Of a stretch of 64,000 nucleotides of DNA, positions 11,246 through 20,216 are shown in pieces. The position numbers and the translations under genes are program-made. A model generated the notes under the pieces. It had not been told where the DNA came from and made no database searches. It was given only the letters and a program-made list of their open reading frames with translations. The stretch is from Bacillus amyloliquefaciens DSM 7 = ATCC 23350 (GTDB lineage: Bacteria > Bacillota > Bacilli > Bacillales > Bacillaceae). The stretch is taken from the NCBI RefSeq assembly GCF_000196735.1, contig NC_014551.1, positions 3,281,001-3,345,000 on the forward strand, given 5' to 3'. The stretch's first letter is position 1, and each line of letters opens with the position of its first letter.

Positions 11246-13027
11246 TTATTGAATGGATGTTAAATAAATTCTTCCGTCTTTCACAACGCCGCCATACGTC
11301 CAATTGTATGTTCTGAGCTTTGGACTGCCGCCGGTTTTCGTAATATAAAACTCCTCGTACGTATGAATCGTCAGATGGGAACCGTTCTGCGAAAAGCTTT
11401 TTACATTTACTTCATTAAATACTTCTGTCGTTCCCTCGCTGTGCAGTTTTTTGACGAGTTTCTGCTGATCAGCATACAAAGGGCTTCCCTCTTCTAAATT
11501 ACCCGCCATGATGGCAAAATTGTTAAGGCTGACAGCGCTTGATTGGTTTGTCAGGTAATCAACCATAAACGATGTGACTTGTTCATTTGTGAGGCTGCCT
11601 GAAGCTGTGTTTCCTTTGGATGATGCCCATGCGGATGTGTAGGTCTTCGGCTGGTCGTTTTTTATTTTTTTCACATTTGTCCCAGAAGAATCTGAGGCTG
11701 GATCAGCTTTTTCAAAAACCCATTTTTTATGTTTTGTATCATATGAGAGTACATAATGAAAGCTCGGTTCCGCCTCTTCCATATCAGGTTTCGTATTCCC
11801 GTCGAAATACGCCGACTGATGGAGCTCTTTACCTGTAACGGTTACTTGCCAGCGGCCGTTCTCTTGAGAAATCGCAAATGAATCAAGATCAAAGCTTGTC
11901 TCTTTATACTGATCTTTCAAAAAAGTGCCGGAACTCTTCATGCCTGAAACCACTTCTTTCGTCTGCTCTTTCCACGCTGAACCGGCCTCGGTCATCTGAT
12001 CAGTATTTCCGTCTGCCATGGCTTTCGTATACTGCTTCGTTGTTTTGACAATCGTGTCCATGATTGTTTTTTGTGTATCTTGATCCGGGATAAGCGTTAA
12101 TTCCATATCAGTACTGTTGATCGGAACATCGGCGGTTTTCGTTTGCCCCCAAGGAAAATCAGCCTCCACGGCTGCTGTCATGGAACCGTCAGTTAAGAGC
12201 GGGCCGTATGTAACCGATGTAAAAGGATCTTTATGAACGGATTTGCCATTTATCAGCAGATCGCCTTTTGCGTTTTTGAAGCTGTCTGCCGGAGTAAACG
12301 TCACATCCTCGGCGTCCAGCGGCAGGTTAAACTCAACATTCCGGCTGCCGGCTGCCTCCGCCTCTTGCTTTTTGACAACATCAACTGTATCATTTTTCAG
12401 CTTGGCTTCCGCCGTATAGACACCCGGTGCGTAGGGGCCGAATGTTTGGGTGTCATCGGCTTTTTTGACCGTGCCTGTTTTCTCGCTGTTGATATAAAGA
12501 TCGGCGCCTTTATAATTGCTTGTGATGCGGAAATAAACCGGGTCTACTTTCAGCTCGTAATGGTCAAACAAGAGAAGGGTTTTTCCCTCCTTTTTGACGT
12601 ATACGGCATCTTTTTCCGACGAATCGCCGCGAAGCGATGCCAGCAGTTCATCGTGTTTCTTTGCGTATGCAAGGAGCGGTTTGACATTGGTCTCATTCAG
12701 CTTCAGTTTTTTGTCTGAAGGGGTGAGAAGGGCTGCGAGCTTTTTCGTGTCTCCGTCATGAACCGCCTGTTCGAATTGATCCGTGAGCCTTTTTTCAGAT
12801 GTCAGCCAGGCTCCGGTTTTATATGCGGCAATCAATAAGATCAGCGCTGCAGCGATGCCTCCCCATAGGAAGAGCGTTTTTTTAGGAATGGGCTTTCTCG
12901 GCTGTGATGCAGGTTCAGCCGCTTTTTCAGCCGTCTGTCGGCTTCCTTTCCCGATCGGCTTTCCGCATTCTTTACAGAAACGCGCCTCTTCATTGTTCTG
13001 CTGGCCGCAATACTTACAAAAAAACAT
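11246..13027 (-). CDS. yvbJ: TcaA-like zinc-ribbon membrane protein YvbJ
   Basis: Protein of 593 residues. The N-terminal MFFCKYCGQQNNEEARFCKECG is a zinc ribbon, followed by a Pro/Ala/Lys linker and one transmembrane helix (LFLWGGIAAALILLIAAY, about 55-72). The rest is a large extracellular region: a helical domain, two or three beta-rich repeats (PVYFRITSNYKGADLYIN..., DSFKNAKGDLLING...) and a C-terminal NTF2-like domain near YLTNQSSAVSLNN. This order matches the TcaA family, which affects glycopeptide susceptibility and cell-wall stress in staphylococci. The start at 13027 has AGGAGGAAAGTC upstream. In B. subtilis yvbJ also precedes yvbK. Confidence 0.8.
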   Translation of the reverse strand: MFFCKYCGQQNNEEARFCKECGKPIGKGSRQTAEKAAEPASQPRKPIPKKTLFLWGGIAAALILLIAAYKTGAWLTSEKRLTDQFEQAVHDGDTKKLAALLTPSDKKLKLNETNVKPLLAYAKKHDELLASLRGDSSEKDAVYVKKEGKTLLLFDHYELKVDPVYFRITSNYKGADLYINSEKTGTVKKADDTQTFGPYAPGVYTAEAKLKNDTVDVVKKQEAEAAGSRNVEFNLPLDAEDVTFTPADSFKNAKGDLLINGKSVHKDPFTSVTYGPLLTDGSMTAAVEADFPWGQTKTADVPINSTDMELTLIPDQDTQKTIMDTIVKTTKQYTKAMADGNTDQMTEAGSAWKEQTKEVVSGMKSSGTFLKDQYKETSFDLDSFAISQENGRWQVTVTGKELHQSAYFDGNTKPDMEEAEPSFHYVLSYDTKHKKWVFEKADPASDSSGTNVKKIKNDQPKTYTSAWASSKGNTASGSLTNEQVTSFMVDYLTNQSSAVSLNNFAIMAGNLEEGSPLYADQQKLVKKLHSEGTTEVFNEVNVKSFSQNGSHLTIHTYEEFYITKTGGSPKLRTYNWTYGGVVKDGRIYLTSIQ

Positions 13028-13159
13028 GACTTTCCTCCTATTCAATCTGCAAAACTTGTATAACTTTTCCTATGTTTCATATTTTATAATAAAGTAGAAT
13101 GATTTTGGAGTTATTTTGAAAAAATAGCTGTCGATCACAATGAAGGAGGAGAAACAGAC

Positions 13160-13621
13160 ATGCAAAAATTGAGCATCCGAAAAGCCGGAGAGCCGGATGA
13201 AGCACTGTATGAATTACTGCTGCTGGCCGATCCGTCGCGGGAGATTGTCGATGATTATCTTGCAAGAGGCGAGTGCTATACGGCTTGGGCATCAGACGAG
13301 CTTGCAGGGGTTTATGTCTTATTGCAAACAAGGCCTAAAACGATAGAAATCGTAAACATCGCAGTAAAAGAATCGCTGCAGAACAGGGGATTCGGAAAGC
13401 TTCTGGTGCGGGATGCCATTGAAAAAGCAAGACAATCGGGAGCTGACACGATTGAAATCGGCACTGGAAATTCGAGTATTCATCAGCTGTCACTCTATCA
13501 AAAATGCGGATTCCGCATTCAGGCTGTCGACCATGATTTTTTTATCAGACATTATGATGAAGACATTTTTGAAAACGGCATTCAATGCCGGGATATGATA
13601 AGGCTTTATATGGACTTATGA
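13160..13621 (+). CDS. yvbK: GNAT N-acetyltransferase YvbK
   Basis: Acetyltransferase of 153 residues of the GNAT fold. The acetyl-CoA binding motif is SLQNRGFGKLLVRDAIEKA (about residues 73-91; Q/RxxGxG/A core), followed by the TIEIGTGNSSIHQLSLYQKCGFR strand and helix typical of motif B. The start ATG at 13160 follows AAGGAGGAGAAACAGAC. The substrate is unknown. It is divergent from yvbJ across about 130 bases, and ends at a shared terminator with the convergent MFS gene of the sugar cluster, so it marks the left boundary of the inserted operon. Confidence 0.87.
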   Translation: MQKLSIRKAGEPDEALYELLLLADPSREIVDDYLARGECYTAWASDELAGVYVLLQTRPKTIEIVNIAVKESLQNRGFGKLLVRDAIEKARQSGADTIEIGTGNSSIHQLSLYQKCGFRIQAVDHDFFIRHYDEDIFENGIQCRDMIRLYMDL

Positions 13622-13625
13622 TAAA

Positions 13626-13658
13626 AAGGGGCGCCGGCTGATATCGGCGCCCCTTCGT
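13626..13658. terminator. Bidirectional terminator closing the nine-gene operon
   Basis: GGGGCGCC-ggctgatat-cGGCGCCCC between yvbK and the convergent MFS gene. The stem is very GC-rich and followed by a short T-rich stretch. Confidence 0.75.
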
Positions 13659-13665
13659 ATAAAGT

Positions 13666-14874
13666 TCAGACAGATTGATCCGCTTGTTTCTCTGTATTTC
13701 TTTGACTCCCTTGCCTGACTGATAAAATAGCAAAAACGACTATAAGGGTCAGTCCGACCGCTGCGTAAACATAGTCCGCATTCATCAACAGCAGAAGCCC
13801 TGTGTAGACAGCGGCCGACAGCGGTTCTCCCATTTTTACAATTGAAAAAATCAGTGCAAAGACTCTTCCGAAATATGCGGCCGGAACCGTCTTTTGGAAA
13901 TACAGCACCGTTTGCACATCAATATACGAGATGATGATGCCAAGCACCAGGAAGATGATGCACTCAAACCCATGAAGGGGGAAAAACAGGAGCATAATGA
14001 GCAGCCCCGCTGCCGTTAACGTCCGCGGGTACAGCCGGTTCAAGCGTTTTGTATTCCATTTGAAAAATACGGCCAGATTGCCCAAAAGCATTCCCGCCTG
14101 AAACATTGAATACATGACGGCAAACCATACAGAATAGTTCTGCTGAAAACGCTCCACAGCAAGAATCGGCCCCATTACTGAAATGAAACCGGCAATGACG
14201 AGGTTCACGACGAAAAAGTATCCGACCGATGTCAGCCATGCCGTATTTCCTTTCAGCATTCTGTATCCGGCTTTTAGATCTTCAGCGCCGCTGCTTTTTT
14301 CACCGGGCTGTTCTGAAATACGAATGAATGTGATCAATACCGCGGAGATAAAAAAAGCAGTTCCGTTTATGGCAAACAGAAGTCCGAACGGAACAGCCGC
14401 AATCATGATACCGCTGATCAATTTTCCGACAATCAGTCCGATCAAGTCACTCGTATTGATCAGAGATGTCGCCTGATCAAGATGCTGTTTGCGGACGAGC
14501 AGCGGAATGATGGCGACTTTCGCCGGAGCAAACAGCATCGATTGCAGTGATAAACAAAATGCGCACACCCCGGCAATCCACACGGTTAATAAATCGTTCG
14601 CGCTGAGCACCGCCAAGAGGATCATAATGACGGCACGGCCCGTGTTGCACAAATACAAGATCGACTTTTTTCGGAATAAATCAATCAGCGGTCCGGCCAG
14701 CACTCCGAATGTCAACGGCACGAGTTCGATAAAAGAGATAACACCGACAAGAATTTTGCTGCCGGTCAATTCTAATACTAACAGCGGCAGGGCAATGAGC
14801 CAGACACCGTCCGCCGCTGAAGAAAACACCTGGGCACACCAAAGCTTTGCATAGTTCGGTGTTCGATACGTCAT
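13666..14874 (-). CDS. MFS exporter, last gene of the sugar-modification operon
   Basis: Major facilitator of 402 residues with about twelve hydrophobic helices, of the MFS_3 type that includes MefA-like macrolide efflux pumps and EntS-like siderophore exporters. Early residues MTYRTPNYAKLWCAQVFSS and the loop GPLIDLFRKKSILYLCNT (motif A equivalent) are visible. The ATG at 14874 follows the upstream stop codon in TGATATG, so it is translated by coupling. A longer reading with ATG codons upstream inside the previous gene has no better RBS. In this context it most likely exports the product of the operon or protects the producer from it. A general multidrug role is the alternative. Confidence 0.83.
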   Translation of the reverse strand: MTYRTPNYAKLWCAQVFSSAADGVWLIALPLLVLELTGSKILVGVISFIELVPLTFGVLAGPLIDLFRKKSILYLCNTGRAVIMILLAVLSANDLLTVWIAGVCAFCLSLQSMLFAPAKVAIIPLLVRKQHLDQATSLINTSDLIGLIVGKLISGIMIAAVPFGLLFAINGTAFFISAVLITFIRISEQPGEKSSGAEDLKAGYRMLKGNTAWLTSVGYFFVVNLVIAGFISVMGPILAVERFQQNYSVWFAVMYSMFQAGMLLGNLAVFFKWNTKRLNRLYPRTLTAAGLLIMLLFFPLHGFECIIFLVLGIIISYIDVQTVLYFQKTVPAAYFGRVFALIFSIVKMGEPLSAAVYTGLLLLMNADYVYAAVGLTLIVVFAILSVRQGSQRNTEKQADQSV

Positions 14875-14875
14875 A

Positions 14876-15793
14876 TCAGGCCCTTTTTTGATCCTCATCA
14901 GAAACACCGCCGAACCATTCCAGCGTTCTCCATGATTCACGTCTTTTTGTATAATCCTTTTCCATTACCTCAAATACAATGCCGGTATCTTGATCCCGAT
15001 AAAGCTCCTGCAAAGTATCGGCAGCCCGTCTGAGCAGCTCTTCAGCGATTGTCCCTTCACGCGGATGGCGGCCCTCCAAGCAGCGGACATCACCATGCGG
15101 GAACGCCAGCTGGCGAAATGAGCTGAAGTGATAATGCTTAATGCTCTCTTTTATCGAAAGAAACTGAAAGAAATCCGGGTATCTCAGCTGGTCATTTCTG
15201 AACATAAGCGCTGAAGACAAGTGAGTCTGATAGGTAATCGCCCAGTGGCACAGATCCCACGTAATACCGACATGCTTCAGATCCAGCTGAACCAGTTCTG
15301 TAAAATCTTCAGGATAAATGAAAATCGGATCAAAATCCTCTCCCAGATTCCCGATGATCGGAAGGTTTTCCACACCGATCCAAATGTCCGTTCCTTTCAG
15401 CTGCTCATCAAACTCTGCGAAAAATTCAACAATTTTTTTGCGGTTGCCCTCCAGGTCATAGACTTGAAATTCTTCAACCGTCATAAATTGATTCGCATGG
15501 ACGGTTATGCCTTTGGCGCCGTATTTAACAGCAAGCTCCGCAAAGTGATAAAGCTGTTTTTTAATTTGCTCTTCATGCACATAATCGGCGTGATCTGTCG
15601 GGAAATGCAGCGTCAATAATGAAGGATCAAGCTGTTTTGCATATTCCAGCGTCTGATTGAATGTTTTGCTGTAATCCGCTTCCTCAAAGGAATGGCCGTC
15701 AAAAATATTCGCTTCCAGACCGTATCCCGCTTCCACCCATTTTTCATCGATTTGCTTCGGATCAAGTCCGAAAAACGGAATTTGAGCAATCAT
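14876..15793 (-). CDS. TIM-barrel sugar isomerase/epimerase-like protein
   Basis: The 305-residue protein is of the xylose isomerase-like TIM-barrel superfamily (AP_endonuc_2 fold). Strand motifs follow in order: YGLEANIFDG, LTLHFPTD, KGITVHAN, IWIGVENLP, VGITWDLCHWA, HYHFSSF and VFEVMEKDY. The Glu of VENL, Asp and His of WDLCHW, and the Glu of VFEV are probable metal ligands. The family includes sugar epimerases and isomerases, inosose dehydratases and hydroxypyruvate isomerases, so the substrate cannot be told. It lies seven bases after the deacetylase gene and is coupled to the exporter, so it belongs to the operon. Confidence 0.75.
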   Translation of the reverse strand: MIAQIPFFGLDPKQIDEKWVEAGYGLEANIFDGHSFEEADYSKTFNQTLEYAKQLDPSLLTLHFPTDHADYVHEEQIKKQLYHFAELAVKYGAKGITVHANQFMTVEEFQVYDLEGNRKKIVEFFAEFDEQLKGTDIWIGVENLPIIGNLGEDFDPIFIYPEDFTELVQLDLKHVGITWDLCHWAITYQTHLSSALMFRNDQLRYPDFFQFLSIKESIKHYHFSSFRQLAFPHGDVRCLEGRHPREGTIAEELLRRAADTLQELYRDQDTGIVFEVMEKDYTKRRESWRTLEWFGGVSDEDQKRA

Positions 15794-15800
15794 AGGACAG

Positions 15801-16481
15801 TCACCATGTCCCTCTCACAAGCATAAATGCTTCCGCAGCGGAAAAACCCGATTTTGCTCCCCACACATGGGCATTATGTTCTATCGCCTGCAAAGAACGG
15901 GGATGAGGGAAGTCTCTGAGCTCCGAGCCGTAACACGCCATCGATTTCAATTTCGTTTCAAGCTCGTCTTCAATATTAACGAAGAAATTGGCATGAAACT
16001 GATCCTTCTGACAATAATTCCATTCTGTCGAAGACAATGTTTCATAGGCGAAAACCCGTTTTACCGTATGGCCGGGAAGCGGGCGGGTTGCCGTCATGAC
16101 CGCTCTGAATACGACGGAGTGGTCAATATTAATATCACCCCCGTACTGGGTATACACAATGTCAGGCTGAAAACGGCTGATTTGTTTCTCCGCTTCCTTC
16201 ACGACATCCAGCAAATCCATTGAATCCATTCTGTTATCAGGAAGGTTCAGCCTGACAAAATCATGGATGCCCAGAGTGCTGAGCGCCTGTTCCGTTTCTT
16301 GATGGGAATGCTCCATAACGGACTCTTCCGGCTTTTCATAATCGGTTTTTCTTGATGATTTGCCTTCCGCCATAATGACCGCCGACACGCTGTCACCCTG
16401 GCGGACATGTTTGGCGAGCGTGCCGCCGACGCCGATAATTTCATCGTCGGGATGCGCTGCAAATACCATTACTTTCATCAT
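15801..16481 (-). CDS. PIG-L/LmbE family N-deacetylase
   Basis: Protein of 226 residues with the family's metal motif AHPDDE at residues 9-14 and a later HxxH-like pair (NIDHSVVFRA and IEHNAHVW), expected to bind one zinc. Family members remove N-acetyl from GlcNAc conjugates: GlcNAc-PI, the mycothiol and bacillithiol precursors, and several aminoglycoside intermediates. In B. subtilis BshB1/BshB2 are relatives encoded elsewhere. Here the gene overlaps the end of the WbqC-like gene by 41 bases, and RBS AGGAGGGCAAT precedes the ATG. It implies that the pathway product exposes a free amine at some stage. Confidence 0.82.
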   Translation of the reverse strand: MMKVMVFAAHPDDEIIGVGGTLAKHVRQGDSVSAVIMAEGKSSRKTDYEKPEESVMEHSHQETEQALSTLGIHDFVRLNLPDNRMDSMDLLDVVKEAEKQISRFQPDIVYTQYGGDINIDHSVVFRAVMTATRPLPGHTVKRVFAYETLSSTEWNYCQKDQFHANFFVNIEDELETKLKSMACYGSELRDFPHPRSLQAIEHNAHVWGAKSGFSAAEAFMLVRGTW

Positions 16482-17175
16482 ATTGCCCTCCTTTGACTAA
16501 CATTTCAGCTGTATCCGCACCGCAGTTCATCAGCATATCAAGCACGGAGAGGTGAGGGATATGCTCCCCGAATAATTGAGGATAGCCAAAATGTCTGATC
16601 TGCTGATACTCAATGACAATACCGTTTCTTTCAAAATCGCTTTCTATTAAATAGTCGGAACCCTGACTGCCTGAATAATAACGATCCGCCCCAAGCTCCT
16701 GACAAAGCGCTAAAACAAAATCGCTTTTTTTCTCCTTCCGGCATTCAAGCTCTGAAACATAACACATCGGCGTTTCAATACGGAGCTCTTTTCGGAAAAA
16801 TTCAATAATGTGCATATTCAGATCATGGAGATATTCCCACTCCCGCTGATAGACATCCTGAAAAAAATGCTGGTAGCGCTCAAAATAGGGGGCTTTCGCA
16901 TAATTCATTTTAATTGCCATCCAATGTTTTTTCTGCCAATCCTGTGTCTGATCGATTTTCATGTTCCGAAGCTCTATGTCTTTATACTGTTTCATCTGTA
17001 AAGGCACCGTCAGCCATCTGGGGCCTTGCGGCGTTTTGATTCTGTTGCGGTTGAGAAATCCTTTTTTTTCAAATTGAGCTGTGTCATGAATGGCAAACAG
17101 ATCCGACTTATACATTTTTTCAAAAAAACCGTACCATGGCAGATAACTGGATTGATGGCCGCTTATTGTTTTCAT
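16441..17175 (-). CDS. WbqC-family protein
   Basis: Protein of 244 residues recognisable as WbqC-like by its start ISGHQSSYLPWYGFFEKMYKSD (residues 4-25; HQPxYLPWxGFF-type motif), then DTAQFEKKGFLNRNRIK and the C-terminal QYDES. The family occurs in O-antigen and flagellin-glycan gene clusters and in some natural-product loci, where it is suspected to help attach an acyl or aminoacyl group to an aminosugar; no reaction is firmly established that I know of. The start at 17175 (MKTISGHQ) is the family start, and the GNAT gene's stop overlaps it. It lies between the FemAB-like and deacetylase genes. Confidence 0.78.
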   Translation of the reverse strand: MKTISGHQSSYLPWYGFFEKMYKSDLFAIHDTAQFEKKGFLNRNRIKTPQGPRWLTVPLQMKQYKDIELRNMKIDQTQDWQKKHWMAIKMNYAKAPYFERYQHFFQDVYQREWEYLHDLNMHIIEFFRKELRIETPMCYVSELECRKEKKSDFVLALCQELGADRYYSGSQGSDYLIESDFERNGIVIEYQQIRHFGYPQLFGEHIPHLSVLDMLMNCGADTAEMLVKGGQYDESNGICSASRR

Positions 17176-18053
17176 TCCGTTTTCGCAAAAAGTCGGCATT
17201 GTTTTTCTTCAGCTCCCCAATATCGTTTCGGTCTCGCGATTTCTTTACTGTGTGAATAGCCAAAATCAGCCCATTGAAGCTTGCGGCAAATGGCGAATTG
17301 CAGGGCGTCGCGCATCAATAAGTAAGAGGCCTGCGCTTTTTTTCCCGCCGGGCTGTTTACATTCTGCCAATAATAGAAATGGGAGCGGTCATAGAGAAAA
17401 ATACTGCTGCTGATCAGTGTTTCCTCCTGATATGCCCCTATCCAAAACATCCGGTCTGAAAATAGGTCAAGCAGCTTTTGGAAAAAGCCTTCACTCAGGA
17501 CATAAGCCGCGCCGATTGCCGCCGTATGTTCTTTGTAGAGTTCATAAAACGCTCCAAGTTCTTTTCGCCCGATCAGACGGGTGACCGTGTTCTCTTTTTC
17601 AGCGTACCTGACTGCCGTCCGGGCTTTTCCGGAAATGCCCGTCCAAAGTTCGTCAAACGTGTCCGGAAGCGTAAGGATCTGTGTCGCCTTCTCCGTCCAC
17701 GCTTCTCCGCTTTCTTCTGTAAAAGAAGTCTGACCGTACGGAAGCAGCATCCGGGATATGTTCCGGCCGAATATGGCCTTGATTTCACTTTGAAGCCATG
17801 CAAATGAGATGGGGCGGTCTGAAATAACGCCGCCGTATCCGATCATATTGCCGGATAATACGCCCTTCTGTTCAAAAAGCGGAAGATAGATGACTTGTCC
17901 ACCGTCCGTTGTCAGTCTGACAGGGTGAAATGACGTGCCGGGAAGCTCTTCCATGAGAATTCCCCAATCATAGCTTTGAAACAATCCCGCCTGATACATG
18001 TCAGCGGCTCGATCCCATGCCTCGCGGGTCGTGCATACTGCTGTTTTTTGCAT
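17172..18053 (-). CDS. FemAB-like GNAT acyltransferase
   Basis: Protein of 293 residues with the BioF2/FemAB type of double GNAT fold: an N-terminal half with FQSYDWGILMEE and GYGGVISDRP, and a C-terminal half with ELYKEHTAAIGA and FYYWQNVNSPAGKKAQASYLLMRDALQFA, the region that aligns with the acyl-CoA or aminoacyl-tRNA binding part of this family. Such proteins acylate amino groups of sugars or peptidoglycan stems. The ATG at 18053 follows GGTGAT after the upstream stop at 18065. The substrate is unknown; in context it may act on an amine made by one of the two aminotransferases. Confidence 0.72.
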   Translation of the reverse strand: MQKTAVCTTREAWDRAADMYQAGLFQSYDWGILMEELPGTSFHPVRLTTDGGQVIYLPLFEQKGVLSGNMIGYGGVISDRPISFAWLQSEIKAIFGRNISRMLLPYGQTSFTEESGEAWTEKATQILTLPDTFDELWTGISGKARTAVRYAEKENTVTRLIGRKELGAFYELYKEHTAAIGAAYVLSEGFFQKLLDLFSDRMFWIGAYQEETLISSSIFLYDRSHFYYWQNVNSPAGKKAQASYLLMRDALQFAICRKLQWADFGYSHSKEIARPKRYWGAEEKQCRLFAKTE

Positions 18054-18064
18054 AGTTATCACCA

Positions 18065-19321
18065 CTATTCAGTCTTATTCTTTTGTTCACAATATGATAA
18101 AACGGATTCGGCTATATATCTGATTTGCTCTTGGCGCAGAGGCGGTTTAAACGGCAGAGAAAGAACTCTTTTCCAAAGCGGATCTTCCTCTCCATCTCCC
18201 GCATATGTTTCATAAATCGGAATACGTTCGAGAGGAAGATAGTTCCAGCATGTTTGGATGCCTCTTTCAGCTAAATAAACGGAACACCCATACCGCTCTT
18301 CATCCCGGGGAAATACGATCGTTAAATAATTCAGATGTTCTCCTTCTTGAGGCTGGATCATTCTTATGCCGTATGTCTCTTCCGCCTTTGCAAAGATTTC
18401 TCCTGCCGCCTCCACGTTTTGGAGTGAAGCTGTTACGAGCTGATCCATACGTGAAAGCTGATCGTCAATTATGGCTTCCCTTGCCGGATGCATGCGCAGC
18501 ACCGGTACAACAGCCGGTTTATCCGGCAGTGCTTCGAGCTTTGTGGCTTTCATGGAAGGCATCACGCCCGCTTTTCTATAAAGATATGAAATGGGATGAT
18601 GCCGTTTCCGTTTCATAACAGCTTGTATTCTTTGATTTCTGATATAGAAGCGATAGTCAGCCGTCACTTGGCTGCGCCGTTCCATCGGGGGATTTGCGTT
18701 TTGCTGCAGCAATTCTTTCGGCGCAATTAACGCGCCGCCTCCGATACTCGCAAGCGGCTTTGACGGACCAAAGCTTAAAACGCCGAAATCACCCAGACCG
18801 CCGGCAAATGTATCCGATTGTTTTGTAAACATGGCTTGAGCGGCATCATCAATGACAACAATTCCGTTTTCCTTCGCCCAGTCAATGATTGCGGTATTTT
18901 CTCTCCGGCCGTATACATGCGTGAGGATAATCGCACAAGTCTGTCGCGTCGCTTTTTTTTTGACATCCTCGAACGATAAGGAAAGATGCTCATCCAGCTG
19001 CGCAAAAACAGGCGCCGCACCGGATTGCAGCACGGCATCAATGACATTCGGGCAGCTGAAGGATGAGAAAATCACTTCTTTTCCCCGCCCAGCTCCCGAA
19101 TAAGTTAATGCGAGCACCAGTGCCGCACTCCCGCTGGAGGTCAGCACAACCCCTTTTCCGTAACGTTTTTCCAGTTTTTCAGTCAGTCCGCTTTGTTCAG
19201 CCCAAAGCAAGTGTTTCACTGCGCGCAGACGGCTCCTGACTGAAAACTGGCCCGGATAAATTGGATATTTGACCTCTTCCGGGTTTTTAGGAAAGTGAAA
19301 GTTTGTGCTTTTGTCTTTCAT
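18065..19321 (-). CDS. DegT/DnrJ/EryC1-family PLP aminotransferase (second of two)
   Basis: Protein of 418 residues. It has the DegT-family substrate loop TSSGSAALVLAL (PLP-phosphate contacts), the VIDDAAQA aspartate (PLP pyridine N) and SFGPSKPLASIGGGAL with the Schiff-base lysine. Compared with usual family members the central part (about 220-290) is Arg/Lys-rich (RKRHHPISYLYRK), and an extra N-terminal segment precedes the core. It is clearly different from the other aminotransferase at 20213. The start at 19321 (MKDKSTNF) is preferred; an ATG eight codons upstream lies deeper in the epimerase gene. It transfers amino groups to keto-sugars or similar carbonyls; the exact substrate is open. 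Confidence 0.78.
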   Translation of the reverse strand: MKDKSTNFHFPKNPEEVKYPIYPGQFSVRSRLRAVKHLLWAEQSGLTEKLEKRYGKGVVLTSSGSAALVLALTYSGAGRGKEVIFSSFSCPNVIDAVLQSGAAPVFAQLDEHLSLSFEDVKKKATRQTCAIILTHVYGRRENTAIIDWAKENGIVVIDDAAQAMFTKQSDTFAGGLGDFGVLSFGPSKPLASIGGGALIAPKELLQQNANPPMERRSQVTADYRFYIRNQRIQAVMKRKRHHPISYLYRKAGVMPSMKATKLEALPDKPAVVPVLRMHPAREAIIDDQLSRMDQLVTASLQNVEAAGEIFAKAEETYGIRMIQPQEGEHLNYLTIVFPRDEERYGCSVYLAERGIQTCWNYLPLERIPIYETYAGDGEEDPLWKRVLSLPFKPPLRQEQIRYIAESVLSYCEQKNKTE

Positions 19322-20216
19322 CTTTAATGATCTCCAGGCCTTCATTCAGACTTACTTTCGGAGAATATCCAAGCAAACGTTTCGCCTTCTCGATTGACGG
19401 CGCCCGTTTAAAAATCTCGATGTCTTTTCCTCTTACGCCGTCTTCACCGAGCTTCTTAAACAGATAGTTATCCTTCTCTCTGCCTGAGAGCACATTGACT
19501 TTCTCAGCCAGTTCTTTTATCGTGATCGGCTGGTCGTTCCCGATATTGAAGTCTTCAAAGACGGCTCCTTCATGAACGAGCGCGAGATAAGTTCCGTTGA
19601 CGATATCACTGATATAGCTGAAGCAGCGTATTTGTCCGCCGTCTCCGTAAAGAGGCAGCTCTGAGCCATTCTCGGCCAGACTGAAAAACTTGTTTATGAC
19701 AAAATCCTCGCGCTGTTTCGGTCCGTATACATTAAAGTACCGGACGACCCGAATATGAAGTTTATCGGAAGCTTGTTCTCTTAAATATTCCTCTGATTGC
19801 AGTTTGGCTTTTCCGTAAGCCGATTTCGGAAGCTTTCTGCTTGTCTCGGTATAAGGAAAATCAGGTGAATCTCCGAACACTTCTGAGCTCGATGAGAAAA
19901 GAAGTGTGCTGATTCCCAATTCACCGCATACCTCGGCGACGTTTTTCGTTCCTTCAAAATTGACCCGTATGACGTCTTCTTCATTGCTTCGGCAGCTGTC
20001 CACTCCGACCATTGCCGCCAAATGGACAACCGCATCCGCTCCCCTCAGTGATTCGCGCAGCGACGTCCGGTCAAGAATATCCGTGTGGCGGTATTCAGTG
20101 TCAAAAGCCGGCTTCTTTTGGTCTGCAATAATGGTGTGATACCCTTTAGTCTGTAATAACGCCGCCAGTTCGCTTCCGATAAAACCGGCCCCTCCGATAA
20201 TCGCAATATTCTTCAT
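19287..20216 (-). CDS. NAD-dependent sugar epimerase/dehydratase (SDR)
   Basis: Extended SDR of 309 residues. The Rossmann motif GGAGFIG is at 8-14, the active-site pair is Tyr-x3-Lys in SAYGKAK (about 133-139), with upstream SSSSEVFG containing the catalytic Ser. RYFNVYGPKQ is the usual nucleotide-sugar contact. It resembles UDP-glucose/UDP-GlcNAc 4-epimerases and UDP-uronate decarboxylases about equally, so the reaction (4-epimerisation, 4-keto formation or C6 decarboxylation) cannot be decided. It is directly coupled to the upstream aminotransferase (ATG-TGA overlap near 20216-20213) and overlaps the downstream one by 35 bases. Confidence 0.8.
   Translation of the reverse strand: MKNIAIIGGAGFIGSELAALLQTKGYHTIIADQKKPAFDTEYRHTDILDRTSLRESLRGADAVVHLAAMVGVDSCRSNEEDVIRVNFEGTKNVAEVCGELGISTLLFSSSSEVFGDSPDFPYTETSRKLPKSAYGKAKLQSEEYLREQASDKLHIRVVRYFNVYGPKQREDFVINKFFSLAENGSELPLYGDGGQIRCFSYISDIVNGTYLALVHEGAVFEDFNIGNDQPITIKELAEKVNVLSGREKDNYLFKKLGEDGVRGKDIEIFKRAPSIEKAKRLLGYSPKVSLNEGLEIIKDERQKHKLSLS

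Noticed and set aside
12233..12718. 161-codon frame antisense to yvbJ
   Set aside because: No RBS, Cys/Phe-rich shadow; yvbJ has clear domain structure on the other strand.
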